This document shows positions 8,981 through 17,395 of a stretch of 64,000 nt of DNA, piece by piece. The notes under the pieces were generated by a model that worked only from the letters and a program-made list of their open reading frames with translations, searched no databases and was not told the DNA's origin. The translations under genes were made by a program, and so were the position numbers. Positions within the stretch are counted from its first letter, which is position 1, and every line of letters starts with the position of its first letter. Source of the DNA: Flavobacterium sp. Root935 (lineage in GTDB: Bacteria > Bacteroidota > Bacteroidia > Flavobacteriales > Flavobacteriaceae); the NCBI RefSeq assembly GCF_001429295.1, contig NZ_LMJL01000012.1, positions 362,137-426,136 of the forward strand. Reading direction: 5' to 3'.

Positions 8981-9664
8981 TTATAATTTAAAGCTTACCA
9001 ATCCATAGTCCATCGGGAAAATCTGTCCGGAAATTGAAGCTGCATCTTCAGATATCAGATAATCTGCCATACGAGCAACTTCCTGTGGTTTTAGGTAATT
9101 TTTCATAGGATGCCGTTCCATCATATTTTCCTTCATGCGATCGTTTCTTAAAATAGAAGCAGATAACGAAGTCTCCGTGATTGTGGGAGCAATAGCATTG
9201 ATCCGAACCAAAGGAGCAAGTTCCGCACCTAGTGATTTAGTAAGTCCCTCTACTCCTGATTTTGATGCCGCGATACTGGAATGAAAAGGCATTCCGAGTT
9301 TTGCCGCAACGGTACTAAATAAAACAATAGAAGGATTTTTCCCTTTCTTTAATGCAGGCAGAAAATGCTGAATCACTTTAACGGCACCTATCACATTAAT
9401 TTCAAAATCGTTTCTAAAATCGTCAATGCTTAAACTCAAAATAGGTTTGAGATTTATTGATCCTGGACAGTATATTAAAGCATCAATAATTTCAATATCA
9501 GGCAATTCATCCTGCAGCACATCAACTGAAAAATGAATCAAATTAGGATGGGAAAAATCTGGAATAGTCCGACTGATATTATATACTAAATGTTTTTCAA
9601 GCTGCTGCTGCAAAATAGCATTGCCAATTCCTCTGCTTCCCCCGATGATGACAATTTTTTTCAT
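8981..9664 (-). CDS. SDR-family protein lacking the usual catalytic tyrosine
   Basis: 227 residues. The cofactor motif GGSRGIG is at residues 8-14, ALIYCPG replaces the usual NNAG, and a serine is present in VLFSTVAA. Where classical SDRs have YxxxK the sequence is HSSIAASK, so the lysine is kept but tyrosine is isoleucine. A subgroup of SDRs with SIAAxK at this place is known to me from general family knowledge. Its members may use another residue or a different chemistry. The C terminus GQIFPMDYGL is SDR-like. It probably forms an operon with the DUF2867 protein downstream. Confidence 0.85.
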   Translation of the reverse strand: MKKIVIIGGSRGIGNAILQQQLEKHLVYNISRTIPDFSHPNLIHFSVDVLQDELPDIEIIDALIYCPGSINLKPILSLSIDDFRNDFEINVIGAVKVIQHFLPALKKGKNPSIVLFSTVAAKLGMPFHSSIAASKSGVEGLTKSLGAELAPLVRINAIAPTITETSLSASILRNDRMKENMMERHPMKNYLKPQEVARMADYLISEDAASISGQIFPMDYGLVSFKL

Positions 9665-9901
9665 TTTTCTTATTTAGCTACTTATTTTTTAATGTAAAAA
9701 CAATTTATTCTTGTTTTATTAATTGTGATAACGTTCGATATCCATGTTAAAGATAAGAATTTGTTTAATTATTTTCGAAAAATATTAAACAAAATAACAT
9801 TTGTGACATTAAATTAGAATGGATTGATTTTCAAAGTCAGCCAATAAGTTAAAAGCTATTTTCTTTTTATTTACTAAGTGCTAAAAACAAATCATATGAA
9901 T

Positions 9902-10798
9902 TTACGCCTTTTCTAAATTCATCACAGCAATCTTTTTCTTTAATAAATTATTAAAAAGTGAGAGTGAAGCTTTGCGGTAAATTCCCGAAGGAAATATTAA
10001 AGTTGCCTCACGGCTCATGTTTTTACCTTCAATTGGAACTGCAACAAGTTCAGAGAAATCAAATAAGGAAGAATTCATTAATACAGTAAACCATTTTTTT
10101 GTATTAACCAGTTCCAATAGACTATGAATATCATTGATCTCTATTTTTGCCTTCAATTTTATGTTATTTTTTAGAAGCGTTTCATCCAGAAAATTTCTGA
10201 TACTATAAGTTGGAGATGGCAGCACTAAGTTTAATTCAGTAATTTTTTGAAGCCCTATCTTTTTAAGTTTACTCCACGGATGCGATTTATGAAGAATCAA
10301 AGAGAGATTGGCAGAGAATAATGGCATTATATCAAGCTGTTGATCCTGACAGGAAGGCATAAAAGACAGCATACAATCAATTTCATACAAGCGTATTTTT
10401 TGAAGCAATTCTGAAGTAGAGCCCAGCACTAGCTGAATCTGGATATCCGGAAATTCCTCATTAAACTCCGTAATCGTTTGAAGAAGTAAATTTACTAGTC
10501 CGTAAGTGGAACCAATAGTTATTTTACCGGTTTTTAAATTATTCAAATCCATTAAAACCTGTTTTCCTTCTTCTGCCTGACGAATCGTTTTCCGGGCGTA
10601 ATCCAGCATAATTTCACCCGCTTCCGTAAGTTTAACCCTCTTTCCTACTCTGTCAAAGAGAAGAACCGTTAATGAATTTTCTAATTCTTTTATTTGATGA
10701 GATAATGTACTTTGAGTAATGTATAAATCATCTGCAGCCTGTGTGAAATTTAAAAGTTCTGCCGCGCGGACAAAGTATTTCAATTGACGAAGTTCCAT
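9902..10798 (-). CDS. LysR-family transcriptional regulator
   Basis: 298 residues. The N-terminal winged helix-turn-helix (1-60) has MELRQLKYFVRAAELLNFTQAADDLYITQSTLSHQIKELE, and the substrate-binding domain follows (about 90-295, GKITIGSTYGL). The gene diverges from an unknown-family gene and a quinone oxidoreductase at 10929-12473. LysR proteins usually control the divergent neighbour, so those two genes are the likely targets. A perfect ATC-N9-GAT palindrome at 10833-10847 lies in the shared promoter region. Confidence 0.93.
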   Translation of the reverse strand: MELRQLKYFVRAAELLNFTQAADDLYITQSTLSHQIKELENSLTVLLFDRVGKRVKLTEAGEIMLDYARKTIRQAEEGKQVLMDLNNLKTGKITIGSTYGLVNLLLQTITEFNEEFPDIQIQLVLGSTSELLQKIRLYEIDCMLSFMPSCQDQQLDIMPLFSANLSLILHKSHPWSKLKKIGLQKITELNLVLPSPTYSIRNFLDETLLKNNIKLKAKIEINDIHSLLELVNTKKWFTVLMNSSLFDFSELVAVPIEGKNMSREATLIFPSGIYRKASLSLFNNLLKKKIAVMNLEKA

Positions 10799-10832
10799 TT
10801 TCTTTAATTTTTTTATAAAAGTACAACTCTAA

Positions 10833-10847
10833 ATCGAAAATTTCGAT
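10833..10847. promoter_or_regulatory. LysR-box palindrome between divergent genes
   Basis: ATCGAAA-A-TTTCGAT has perfect 7-bp arms. It fits ATC-N9-GAT and contains T-N11-A, the LysR consensus. It lies 35 bp from the regulator start and 82 bp from the divergent gene start. Confidence 0.6.
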
Positions 10848-10928
10848 CGATTACATCTAAAAATTTCATTTCCACGATTGGTTTATATTGCAGAACTTTG
10901 ACATAAGTTAATTTAAAAAACAGAAAAG

Positions 10929-11486
10929 ATGGAAATTTTACAAACACCCGAAAACGCATTATCAGCATCAATTGTTTCAGCAATAATTAATGCTCCAATT
11001 GAAAAAATTAATATTGCCGACTGGCTGCTTAACCTGCCGGATGCAGAATATCAACGTTGTTCTGTTAACCATATTGCTGCTGGAATAACTTCTAATTTTG
11101 AAGGTATACCGATGTCTATTAATGTAGAATATGTGGGAACAGCACTTGTTGTACAGCATTATATTTTTGATGAATATCGTGCTGATTATTGCCGAATGCT
11201 TTCAATTTCTGATACTATTACTGCAGGCGGAAGATCTAAAGTACAGGTTCTTTGGGAGTTGAAAGCAGATAAAATAGATGATACAACAACAAAATTTACT
11301 AATACCATTCATGCAACCGCGACTCCTGAATTTTTAGATTTCATCAAACAACACGGAATTTCTCTAGCCGATGCTGCAAAAGCAAGACAGGATGCTTCTG
11401 ACGCTCATAATCATGAAGAAACACCGCTGTTTGCAAAAAGTATTGAGAACAAAGCGCTATTTGGAAAATATAATCTACCTTTTTAA
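10929..11486 (+). CDS. Conserved protein of unknown function (paralogue at 50135-50665)
   Basis: 185 residues, no signal peptide or membrane segment. I do not recognise the family. It is clearly related to the protein at 50135-50665. Shared blocks are A-x-IEKI near residue 23, EYQxC...HIAAG, MSINVE, DYC...SISD, WELK and the C-terminal HNxEETPLFAKxIExKAL. The alternation of beta-like segments suggests a START/SRPBCC-like small-molecule binding fold, but that is a guess. It is 12 bp upstream of a quinone oxidoreductase gene, and both sit under the divergent LysR gene. This suggests a role in handling a quinone or other electrophile. Confidence 0.8.
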   Translation: MEILQTPENALSASIVSAIINAPIEKINIADWLLNLPDAEYQRCSVNHIAAGITSNFEGIPMSINVEYVGTALVVQHYIFDEYRADYCRMLSISDTITAGGRSKVQVLWELKADKIDDTTTKFTNTIHATATPEFLDFIKQHGISLADAAKARQDASDAHNHEETPLFAKSIENKALFGKYNLPF

Positions 11487-11498
11487 AAAAATTAGATT

Positions 11499-12473
11499 AT
11501 GAAAGCTATTACCATCTCAAAATTTGGAGGGCCTGAAGTTTTGCAATTGGTCGAGGTTCCTGATTTAATTCGATCGCAAAATGAAGTTTTAATTCAGGTA
11601 AAAGCTTCAGGCATTAACAGAAGTGACATTTTGCAGCGCCAGGGAAAATATGCTGCTCCAAGCAGTACTTCTACTGAAATTCCAGGTCTCGAAGTATCTG
11701 GAATTATCGTAGACTGTGGTCCAGAAGTTACGCAATGGAAAAAAGGCGATCACGTTTGTGCCTTGCTTTCTGGGGGAGGTTATGCAGCATATGTTACTGT
11801 AAAAGAAGGTCAGTGTTTACCCATTCCTAAAGGCTTAAATTTTATAGAAGCAGCCAGTCTGCCTGAAACGGTATTTACAGTCTGGTCTAATATTTTTGAA
11901 CGAGGAAAATTAAAACCAGACGAAACTTTATTAGTTCACGGAGGCAGCAGCGGTATAGGAATTACAGCGATTCAGATCGCTCATGCTTTTGGTTCAAAGG
12001 TCATTACGACAGTTGGTTCAGATGAAAAAGCACAATATTGTTATGAATTAGGTGCTGATCTTTCTATAAATTATAAAAAAGAAGACTTCGAAGAAATTTT
12101 AAAAACCAAAGGTGTAGATGTTATTCTTGATATGATAGCTGGAACCTATTTTCAAAAGAATCTTTCTATTTTAAACGATGAAGGAAGACTTATTCATATC
12201 AATGCAGAAAATGGTAAAAACGTAGAGCTTGATATTTGGCAGTTAATGCTAAAAAGAATTACGATCTCAGGAAGTACACTGCGTGCACGAAATTACGAAT
12301 ACAAAAAACGATTAGCCGCAGAAGTATTTAAAAATGTCTGGCCATTAATTGAAAATGGTAAATTCAGGCCTGTTATCTACAAAACGTTTTCCCATCGCGA
12401 TGCTGTAAGTGCTCATGAATGTATGGAACACGGAAGCCATATTGGTAAAATAATAATCGACTGGGAATTATAA
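11499..12473 (+). CDS. NAD(P)H:quinone oxidoreductase, zinc-independent MDR family (PIG3-like)
   Basis: 324 residues, full length for the quinone oxidoreductase branch of the medium-chain dehydrogenases. The GroES-like N-terminal domain has IQVKASGINRSDILQRQGKY and PGLEVSGIIVDCG. The Rossmann domain has the nucleotide motif HGGSSGIGITAIQIA (about 148-162) and the hinge LPETVFTVWSNIF. No structural zinc cysteine cluster is present. Family knowledge: reduces quinones or alpha,beta-unsaturated carbonyls with NADPH. It is co-transcribed with the upstream unknown gene and ends in a strong terminator. Confidence 0.9.
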   Translation: MKAITISKFGGPEVLQLVEVPDLIRSQNEVLIQVKASGINRSDILQRQGKYAAPSSTSTEIPGLEVSGIIVDCGPEVTQWKKGDHVCALLSGGGYAAYVTVKEGQCLPIPKGLNFIEAASLPETVFTVWSNIFERGKLKPDETLLVHGGSSGIGITAIQIAHAFGSKVITTVGSDEKAQYCYELGADLSINYKKEDFEEILKTKGVDVILDMIAGTYFQKNLSILNDEGRLIHINAENGKNVELDIWQLMLKRITISGSTLRARNYEYKKRLAAEVFKNVWPLIENGKFRPVIYKTFSHRDAVSAHECMEHGSHIGKIIIDWEL

Positions 12474-12497
12474 TTTATATTTTCATTGAATTTAACC

Positions 12498-12533
12498 ACT
12501 AAAAAGTCCTAATAAAAATTAGGCCTTTTTAGT
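12498..12533. terminator. Bidirectional terminator between convergent genes
   Basis: 16-base arms starting ACTAAAAAG and ending CTTTTTAGT with one internal mismatch and a 4-base loop. A-rich and T-rich flanks are on both sides, so it can serve 12473 (+) and 12587 (-). Confidence 0.8.
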
Positions 12534-12586
12534 TAGTCATTAGAAATCTTCAATTTATATATACTTTTAGCTTTACTGTTTATTTT

Positions 12587-14305
12587 TTATTTGAGAGCAG
12601 TATTTTTAAACACAGTTTTTCCTTCTTTAATCGTTTCAACCACTTGAATATCTTTAATGTTTAAAGGATTTATCTTTATTGGATTTTTATCAAGGATAAC
12701 CAAGTCTGCCAATTTTCCTTTCTTTAGAGATCCTTTATTATTTTCTTCAAAATATTGATAAGCCGCCCAAATCGTTATGGATCTTAAAGCGTCATAAGCG
12801 CTGATTCTTTCCTCAGGCCCAATCACATCACCACTTCTGCTTATTCTGTTTACCACAGAATACAAAATCATTATACTGTTAGGAAGAGCAACAGGCGCGT
12901 CATGATGCTGTGTAAAAATCATTCCTTTTTTAAGAGATGTTCCAGCAGGTGAAATACGATAAGCCCTTTCTTTTCCTAATGTTTCATCTCTATGCCAATC
13001 TCCCCAATAATAGGTATGCATTCCAAAAAAAGAAGGCATAATTCCAAGAGATTTCATTGTATCTAACTGGTCTAAGCGGGCAGTTTGTGAATGTATAGCA
13101 ATTGTACGCCTGTCTTTTTTTCCATATAGTCTGGTGGCATGCTTTACCGCTTTTATATACTCATCAATTGCTGCATCTCCGTTACAGTGGGCTAAAATCT
13201 GCCAGTTATTTGCATATGCTGAATCTACAAGCGCGACAGCATCGCTCTCTTTTGGAAATGCAGGATAGCCGGAATAAGTTTTCGGCTGGCCTGGCGGCGG
13301 AATAATATATGGTTTTGTAAGCCATGCAGTTTTACCCTGTGGCGAACCATCCAATGAGAGTTTCACGCCTGCAATCCTAAAATGATTTTTATATTCTTTT
13401 TGAATGCCATTTTTTTTCATATAGGCCATTTGGCTCTGTATGTCAGGATAAGCGGCAACATCGATAGTTAATTTATTTTTAGCCGCAAGTTTTAACCATG
13501 TAGTACACGCATCACTTGTTGCTCTTCCCTCCTGTGCCGTTGTAAAACCAAATCTTATATAAGATTTTAAACCTGCTTCAGCAATTTTTTCATTGGCTTC
13601 CTCGTCCAGTGTTCCCATAATTTTAAAAAGCGGGGTAAACATAGCCATCTCTTCCAGCACTCCATTAGGTTCATTAGATCCATTTTTTCTTCTAATTAAG
13701 CCACCTGCAGGATTTTTTGATGCCGCATTATAACCAGACATTTCTAATGCTTTATGATTCATTACTGCTAAATGCCCAGACTGGTGTATAATAATAACGG
13801 GGATTGTTGCAGATACCTTATCTAAATCATCTGCCGTTGGAGGAAGCTTTTCTTTCAATTGTGCATCATCATATCCAAACCCCACTATCCAGCCATATTT
13901 TCCGATAGCATTTTTGTTAGATGCTTTCCATTTATTAAGCAATGAAATAATACTTGCAATATCATTACCAGTGCCGTCAGGAGCCGGAAGTAAATTAGCT
14001 GCGACCGCTTGAAATCCGGCGTTCCAAACATGACCATGCGCATCTATGAATCCAGGAAGCATTGTTTTGCCTTTTATATCCTTCATTTCTGTTTCACCTC
14101 CTTGAAAATTTTCAGCTTCAGCTATTGAGCCTGCAAAAATAATTTTCCCGTTTTTTACCCCAACGGCTTCCACATACTGCGGCTGGCTGCCTTCCATTGT
14201 TATGATATCTCCTCCATAATAAATGGTATCTGCAGAATCTTTCACTTCTTTTTTACAACTTGTTAATGTAATTAATAACATGAATGTCCATAGTATATTT
14301 TTCAT
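12587..14305 (-). CDS. Lipoprotein amidohydrolase of the YtcJ-like family
   Basis: 572 residues. A lipoprotein signal (FMLLITLTSC, Cys about 17) places it on the cell envelope. The metal-dependent amidohydrolase fold shows KTMLPGFIDAHGHVWN (HxH metal ligands), IIIHQSGHLAVMN, ILAHCNGDAAIDEY, IAIHSQTARLDQL and the C-terminal LADLVILDKNP. Family members include N-substituted formamide deformylases and many uncharacterised secreted hydrolases. The exact substrate is open. The gene is monocistronic, convergent with the quinone oxidoreductase gene. Upstream (14306-14674) is gene-free and holds repeat-like palindromes. Confidence 0.88.
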   Translation of the reverse strand: MKNILWTFMLLITLTSCKKEVKDSADTIYYGGDIITMEGSQPQYVEAVGVKNGKIIFAGSIAEAENFQGGETEMKDIKGKTMLPGFIDAHGHVWNAGFQAVAANLLPAPDGTGNDIASIISLLNKWKASNKNAIGKYGWIVGFGYDDAQLKEKLPPTADDLDKVSATIPVIIIHQSGHLAVMNHKALEMSGYNAASKNPAGGLIRRKNGSNEPNGVLEEMAMFTPLFKIMGTLDEEANEKIAEAGLKSYIRFGFTTAQEGRATSDACTTWLKLAAKNKLTIDVAAYPDIQSQMAYMKKNGIQKEYKNHFRIAGVKLSLDGSPQGKTAWLTKPYIIPPPGQPKTYSGYPAFPKESDAVALVDSAYANNWQILAHCNGDAAIDEYIKAVKHATRLYGKKDRRTIAIHSQTARLDQLDTMKSLGIMPSFFGMHTYYWGDWHRDETLGKERAYRISPAGTSLKKGMIFTQHHDAPVALPNSIMILYSVVNRISRSGDVIGPEERISAYDALRSITIWAAYQYFEENNKGSLKKGKLADLVILDKNPIKINPLNIKDIQVVETIKEGKTVFKNTALK

Positions 14306-14418
14306 TTCAAAATTATTTAGTTGTTTTACATCTCATAAATATAGAAATAACATACTGTTTTTTAATTATTTAATAGACAGTATATTTAATTTTTAAATTA
14401 ATACAAGTTAATTCGATC

Positions 14419-14439
14419 GCGCGGATTTGTAATCCGCGC
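14419..14439. repeat. REP-like GC-rich palindrome
   Basis: GCGCGGATT-TGT-AATCCGCGC: perfect 9-bp arms with a 3-base loop, strikingly GC-rich against AT-rich surroundings. It is in the 369-bp gap 14306-14674. I see no transposase and no open frame in that gap. The pattern looks like a dispersed extragenic palindrome. Copy number in the genome cannot be seen here. Confidence 0.5.
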
Positions 14440-14515
14440 CCGCAAAGTATAGCTCAACATATTAAAAAAAATCCAGTTTTTAACTATAGGAACGAGCATG
14501 GAAAAAATTTCGAGT

Positions 14516-14538
14516 GATCGCTACACATTAGAGCGATC
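14516..14538. repeat. Second inverted repeat in the same gap
   Basis: GATCGCT / AGCGATC arms separated by 9 bases. GATCGC is also part of the neighbouring palindrome region (ATTCGATCGCGCGG), so the two may be parts of one degraded repeat unit of about 130 bp. Confidence 0.35.
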
Positions 14539-14674
14539 GGGATTCAATCAACAACAACTGAGAATTTTACTTTCATTTTAGTATTGGGAACCCTATAATT
14601 ACAAACCAATACTTTTGCCTTAATAAAATCCATTTCCACACAGTTTTTCGTATATATAAGTAAAAGCTGTTGTC

Positions 14675-14962
14675 ATGGAAACATTACCCATTTTTCTTGT
14701 AAAAATTCTACAGACGCTTGCCGACAGATACGGTATGAGCTGTACTTTAGAAGAACTGACAAGTCTCTTAACTCCTGTTTTTAATACTTACACATTATTG
14801 CAAGACAGTATCGCTGATGAAAAGAAAAAACAAGCGAGGGTACTAGATGCTTTAATACTTTTGAATAAAGAGGGATATATCTTTTTAAGTTCAAGTTCTG
14901 ATGAAAGTACAATAAGTATAAAAGGTCTAATTTTAGTAAATAATAAAGTTATTTGCAATTAG
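14675..14962 (+). CDS. Small hypothetical protein
   Basis: 95 residues, no recognised domain. Its start METLPIFLVKILQTLADRYGMSCTLEELTSLLTPVFNTY and the KEEGY-like end resemble a small helical, possibly winged-helix-like protein (INKEGYIFLSS-type wing), but I cannot assign a family. It has normal codon composition, an ATG start and room for its own promoter. It could be a real small gene or a chance frame; I favour real because of length and amino-acid composition. Confidence 0.55.
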   Translation: METLPIFLVKILQTLADRYGMSCTLEELTSLLTPVFNTYTLLQDSIADEKKKQARVLDALILLNKEGYIFLSSSSDESTISIKGLILVNNKVICN

Positions 14963-14986
14963 GTTATATCGTCCCAACAAATCACA

Positions 14987-15685
14987 TTAACAAATCAACA
15001 ACAACCTATATTGCCCTTCATTTTCTATTGGTGCTCTATGAATACAAGGCTGTACTTGTTGTTTTGGATGATCTACAGCCAATCGCCAAAGATGCCCTAA
15101 TCCTAAATTAATAGGTTCAGCATCGGGATGCGGCTGATAATGCAAATCAAAATAATTTTCTTTTAAAAAGTTTTCGAATTCTTCCTCTGGCCCATCGTAA
15201 AGCTCTTTTAGCTTTGCTCGAATTTCTGGAATTTGGATTTTTTGCTCTGCCTGCGAATTAGAAATTATATCACTCGAAGCGCCGTGATAGGTACATAAAA
15301 AAGTGTCTGTTGCAATGGGCGAACGATCAACATGAAACGAATACACATCCGTAGATATGAAATCAAATTCATCGTCACGGTCATAACATTTCAGTAAATT
15401 TAGAGAAGGCGAAGCGCCAAAATCAGTTAATAATTGCAAATCATTTAAGATTATTTCTCGAGCTTTATTTCCCTTTTCTGATAGTTGCAGCGCTTGTAAA
15501 TCTTCTGGATAAACTTCTGTTATATTTTCTTTTAAATGCAATTGGGCTACAATTTCGTTAAAATCGCCATCCAAATTTCTGTACCAGCACAGCGCATTCA
15601 TTTCTCCTTTGAAATCGGTATGTACAAGCTCAGCGAAAGTAGACACCACTCCTATTTGGCTGTTGTCAGAAAATATATTGCTCAT
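14987..15685 (-). CDS. DUF1826-domain protein
   Basis: 232 residues, cytosolic. Motifs that recall DUF1826 are NALCWYRNLDGDF, SFHVDRSPIATDTFLCTYHGASSD and the C-terminal CIHRAPIENEGQYRLLL. The conserved HxD in FHVD and the later H-R could be metal ligands as in small cupin or 2-oxoglutarate oxygenase-like folds, but that is inference. The biochemical role of the family is unknown to me. The gene lies downstream of the MarR-GNAT gene on the same strand, separated by 154 bp with a hairpin, so it is probably transcribed separately. Confidence 0.65.
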   Translation of the reverse strand: MSNIFSDNSQIGVVSTFAELVHTDFKGEMNALCWYRNLDGDFNEIVAQLHLKENITEVYPEDLQALQLSEKGNKAREIILNDLQLLTDFGASPSLNLLKCYDRDDEFDFISTDVYSFHVDRSPIATDTFLCTYHGASSDIISNSQAEQKIQIPEIRAKLKELYDGPEEEFENFLKENYFDLHYQPHPDAEPINLGLGHLWRLAVDHPKQQVQPCIHRAPIENEGQYRLLLIC

Positions 15686-15772
15686 AGTGTAATAGTAAAA
15701 AGCTGGTTACTTCATGCATTGCAAAATTATGTAATAGTAGTCAGCTGCGGTATTTTATCGCTATAAACTTTT

Positions 15773-15810
15773 AGAGAGATTGCCCTTTTCTGCAAAAAAG
15801 TAATCTCTCT
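15773..15810. repeat. Inverted repeat between the MarR-GNAT and DUF1826 genes
   Basis: AGAGAGATT and AATCTCTCT, perfect 9-bp arms with a 20-base spacer. There is no clear T run, so this may be a weak terminator for the MarR-GNAT gene or a binding site upstream of the DUF1826 gene. Confidence 0.4.
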
Positions 15811-15839
15811 GTTCCTATCAATAGCTAAGAAATTTGAGG

Positions 15840-16772
15840 TTACTCTAGTATTTCCATATCATAGCGTTCATCACGAAATGTCGCCCCCCATTGATTTACT
15901 TCTTGAGAATTAGTCAGCTTAAAGCCTGCGGTTTTATACATATCTAAGGCACGTTCCTGTTTATCGGTAGTAAGCAGAAAAACATTTTTATACCTTTTTT
16001 CGCGGCAGAAAGCTATGGCATCATTCAAAAGCTTTTTTCCTATCCCCAGTCCCCTGAAAGAGGGATCGGACAAAAACCATCTAAGCTGGGCTTCTTGCTC
16101 ATTTTGATGAACAATGGCTATACAGCCAATAATCTGGTTGTTATATTCAGCCATCCACAAACGGTCTTTTTCTGGAGAATACTGTTCTAGGAAATGATAA
16201 AAAGTTTTCACTACATAAAATTCAAATTCATTTGAAAAACTTGATTCCTGATCATAAATTTTACTGTGCAAATAAATTATATAACCAATGTCTCCCGGTC
16301 TTAAATCATAACGATAACTAATATCACTAGCAGATATTTTCGAGCTATTTTTGCTGTCTAACAGTTTCTTAATATCCCCCATTGCATTCACAAGTTTTTC
16401 CTGTTCTGCTGTGCTCAAGTTTTTCACTTTTAATTCTGACTGCTGATCTGCAATAGCATTTAATTTTTGTAAAAGTTTGTTTCCTGAAGATGTCAATTTA
16501 ATATTAAAAGCACGTTTGTCTGTTACAGAAGGAACTTTCTCAATTACTCCATCTTTTGTGAGCCGTTTTAATACTCTGCTCAAATATCCCTTGTCTAAGT
16601 TGAGCGTTTCGCAGATTTCCTGTGCTGTAATATCTTGTTTTTCATTTATTTCATAGATAATACGGACTTCTGTTAATGAATAATTACTATCAAGATAATT
16701 TTGATTTAAGATATCTAAATGTGCTGTATAAAACCTATTGAACGATCTAATTTCTGAACTTATATTTTTCAT
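15840..16772 (-). CDS. MarR-GNAT fusion: MarR-type regulator with C-terminal acetyltransferase
   Basis: 310 residues with two domains. Residues 1 to about 145 form a MarR winged helix domain (AQEICETLNLDKGYLSRVLKRLTKDGVIEKVPSVTDKRAFNIKLTSSG). Residues about 155-310 form a GNAT N-acetyltransferase domain with the acetyl-CoA loop RGLGIGKKLLNDAI and the end LDMYKTAGFKL. This architecture is known in bacteria. The acetyltransferase part may sense or modify a small molecule or act on protein. The gene diverges from a GNAT, carboxylesterase and cupin operon, followed by a ring-cleaving dioxygenase gene. This recalls Bacillus MhqR, a MarR protein that controls mhqED/mhqNOP in quinone stress. A matching palindrome occurs in both target promoters (16866 and 18529). 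Confidence 0.9.
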   Translation of the reverse strand: MKNISSEIRSFNRFYTAHLDILNQNYLDSNYSLTEVRIIYEINEKQDITAQEICETLNLDKGYLSRVLKRLTKDGVIEKVPSVTDKRAFNIKLTSSGNKLLQKLNAIADQQSELKVKNLSTAEQEKLVNAMGDIKKLLDSKNSSKISASDISYRYDLRPGDIGYIIYLHSKIYDQESSFSNEFEFYVVKTFYHFLEQYSPEKDRLWMAEYNNQIIGCIAIVHQNEQEAQLRWFLSDPSFRGLGIGKKLLNDAIAFCREKRYKNVFLLTTDKQERALDMYKTAGFKLTNSQEVNQWGATFRDERYDMEILE

Positions 16773-16792
16773 TTTTCTACTATTATGTTTTG

Positions 16793-16823
16793 CAAATATA
16801 CAAAATAGTTGCTTTTGTCAACT
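16793..16823 (-). promoter_or_regulatory. Promoter of the MarR-GNAT gene with an internal dyad
   Basis: On the minus strand TATATTTG (16800-16793) fits TANNTTTG, and GTTG 18 bases upstream is a weak -33. Inside the spacer AGTTG (16807-16811) and CAACT (16819-16823) form a 17-bp dyad with a 7-base gap, a possible autoregulatory site. Confidence 0.5.
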
Positions 16824-16865
16824 TTTTTTAAAAAAAGACATTAAATATGCTCAATTTTTTCTTTC

Positions 16866-16910
16866 TTAATCTAGATTAATCGACAAACTTTTATAGCTGT
16901 AGTAAGTTTG
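16866..16910 (+). promoter_or_regulatory. MarR operator candidate and promoter of the GNAT-esterase-cupin operon
   Basis: TTAATCTAGATTAA (16866-16879) is a perfect 14-bp palindrome. Exactly 23 bp later TAAGTTTG (16903-16910) fits the -7 consensus. The same palindrome with one change, the same flanks (TTTC before, TCGA after) and the same 23-bp gap to a -7 box occurs at 18529-18573. The site lies between the MarR gene and its divergent neighbour. Confidence 0.7.
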
Positions 16911-17075
16911 TAAAAGATTTAACAATATCTGTTATTTCTAATACTAAGAACACTAAGTAACAAGGATTTAAAATTGCTGATTTCTAATAATATATTATCT
17001 TTAAGAATGCATTTTATCCTTTTTATTTCTGTTATAAATAGAATTAAAAATCAAAAAAATAGAAACTCAAAAAAC

Positions 17076-17366
17076 ATGGAAACAATAAAACTAGAATTAG
17101 ACGAGAAAAAACACGGCGCTTTTAATCTTTATTTAGAGGATAAAAAACTTGGCGAAATGACAGTAAGTCTTAAAGATGATTTGCTAACCGTTTATCATAC
17201 AGGAGTTGAACCAGAAGCGGAAGGAAAAGGTTATGCAAAAAAACTACTTGAAGAAATGGTGTCATACGTGCGTGCCAATAATTTAATGGTTTTACCGCTT
17301 TGTCCTTATGTTCACGCACAATTTAAAAGACATCCAGATGAATATCAGGACATTTGGAAAAAATAA
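17076..17366 (+). CDS. Small GNAT-like N-acetyltransferase (YjdJ type)
   Basis: 96 residues from the ATG at 17076. An upstream TTG could extend the frame by 34 residues, but that extension looks like translated leader (Asn/Lys-rich) and is rejected. The protein matches the compact one-domain GNAT family, with the beta-bulge HTGVEPEAEGKGYAKKLLEEMVSYVRANNLMVLPLCPYV and conserved PLCPYVxxxxxxHPEY-like end. Such proteins are thought to bind acetyl-CoA; substrates are unknown. It is the first gene of a probable operon with the esterase (29-bp gap) and cupin. Confidence 0.85.
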   Translation: METIKLELDEKKHGAFNLYLEDKKLGEMTVSLKDDLLTVYHTGVEPEAEGKGYAKKLLEEMVSYVRANNLMVLPLCPYVHAQFKRHPDEYQDIWKK

Positions 17367-17395
17367 CAGCCACTTAATAATTAAAAAATAAACTC

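Noticed and set aside
17071..17075. Upstream TTG starts that lengthen genes at 17076, 34981, 39660 and 40535.
   Set aside because: The extra residues do not match the families, and an ATG follows at the expected domain start in each case.
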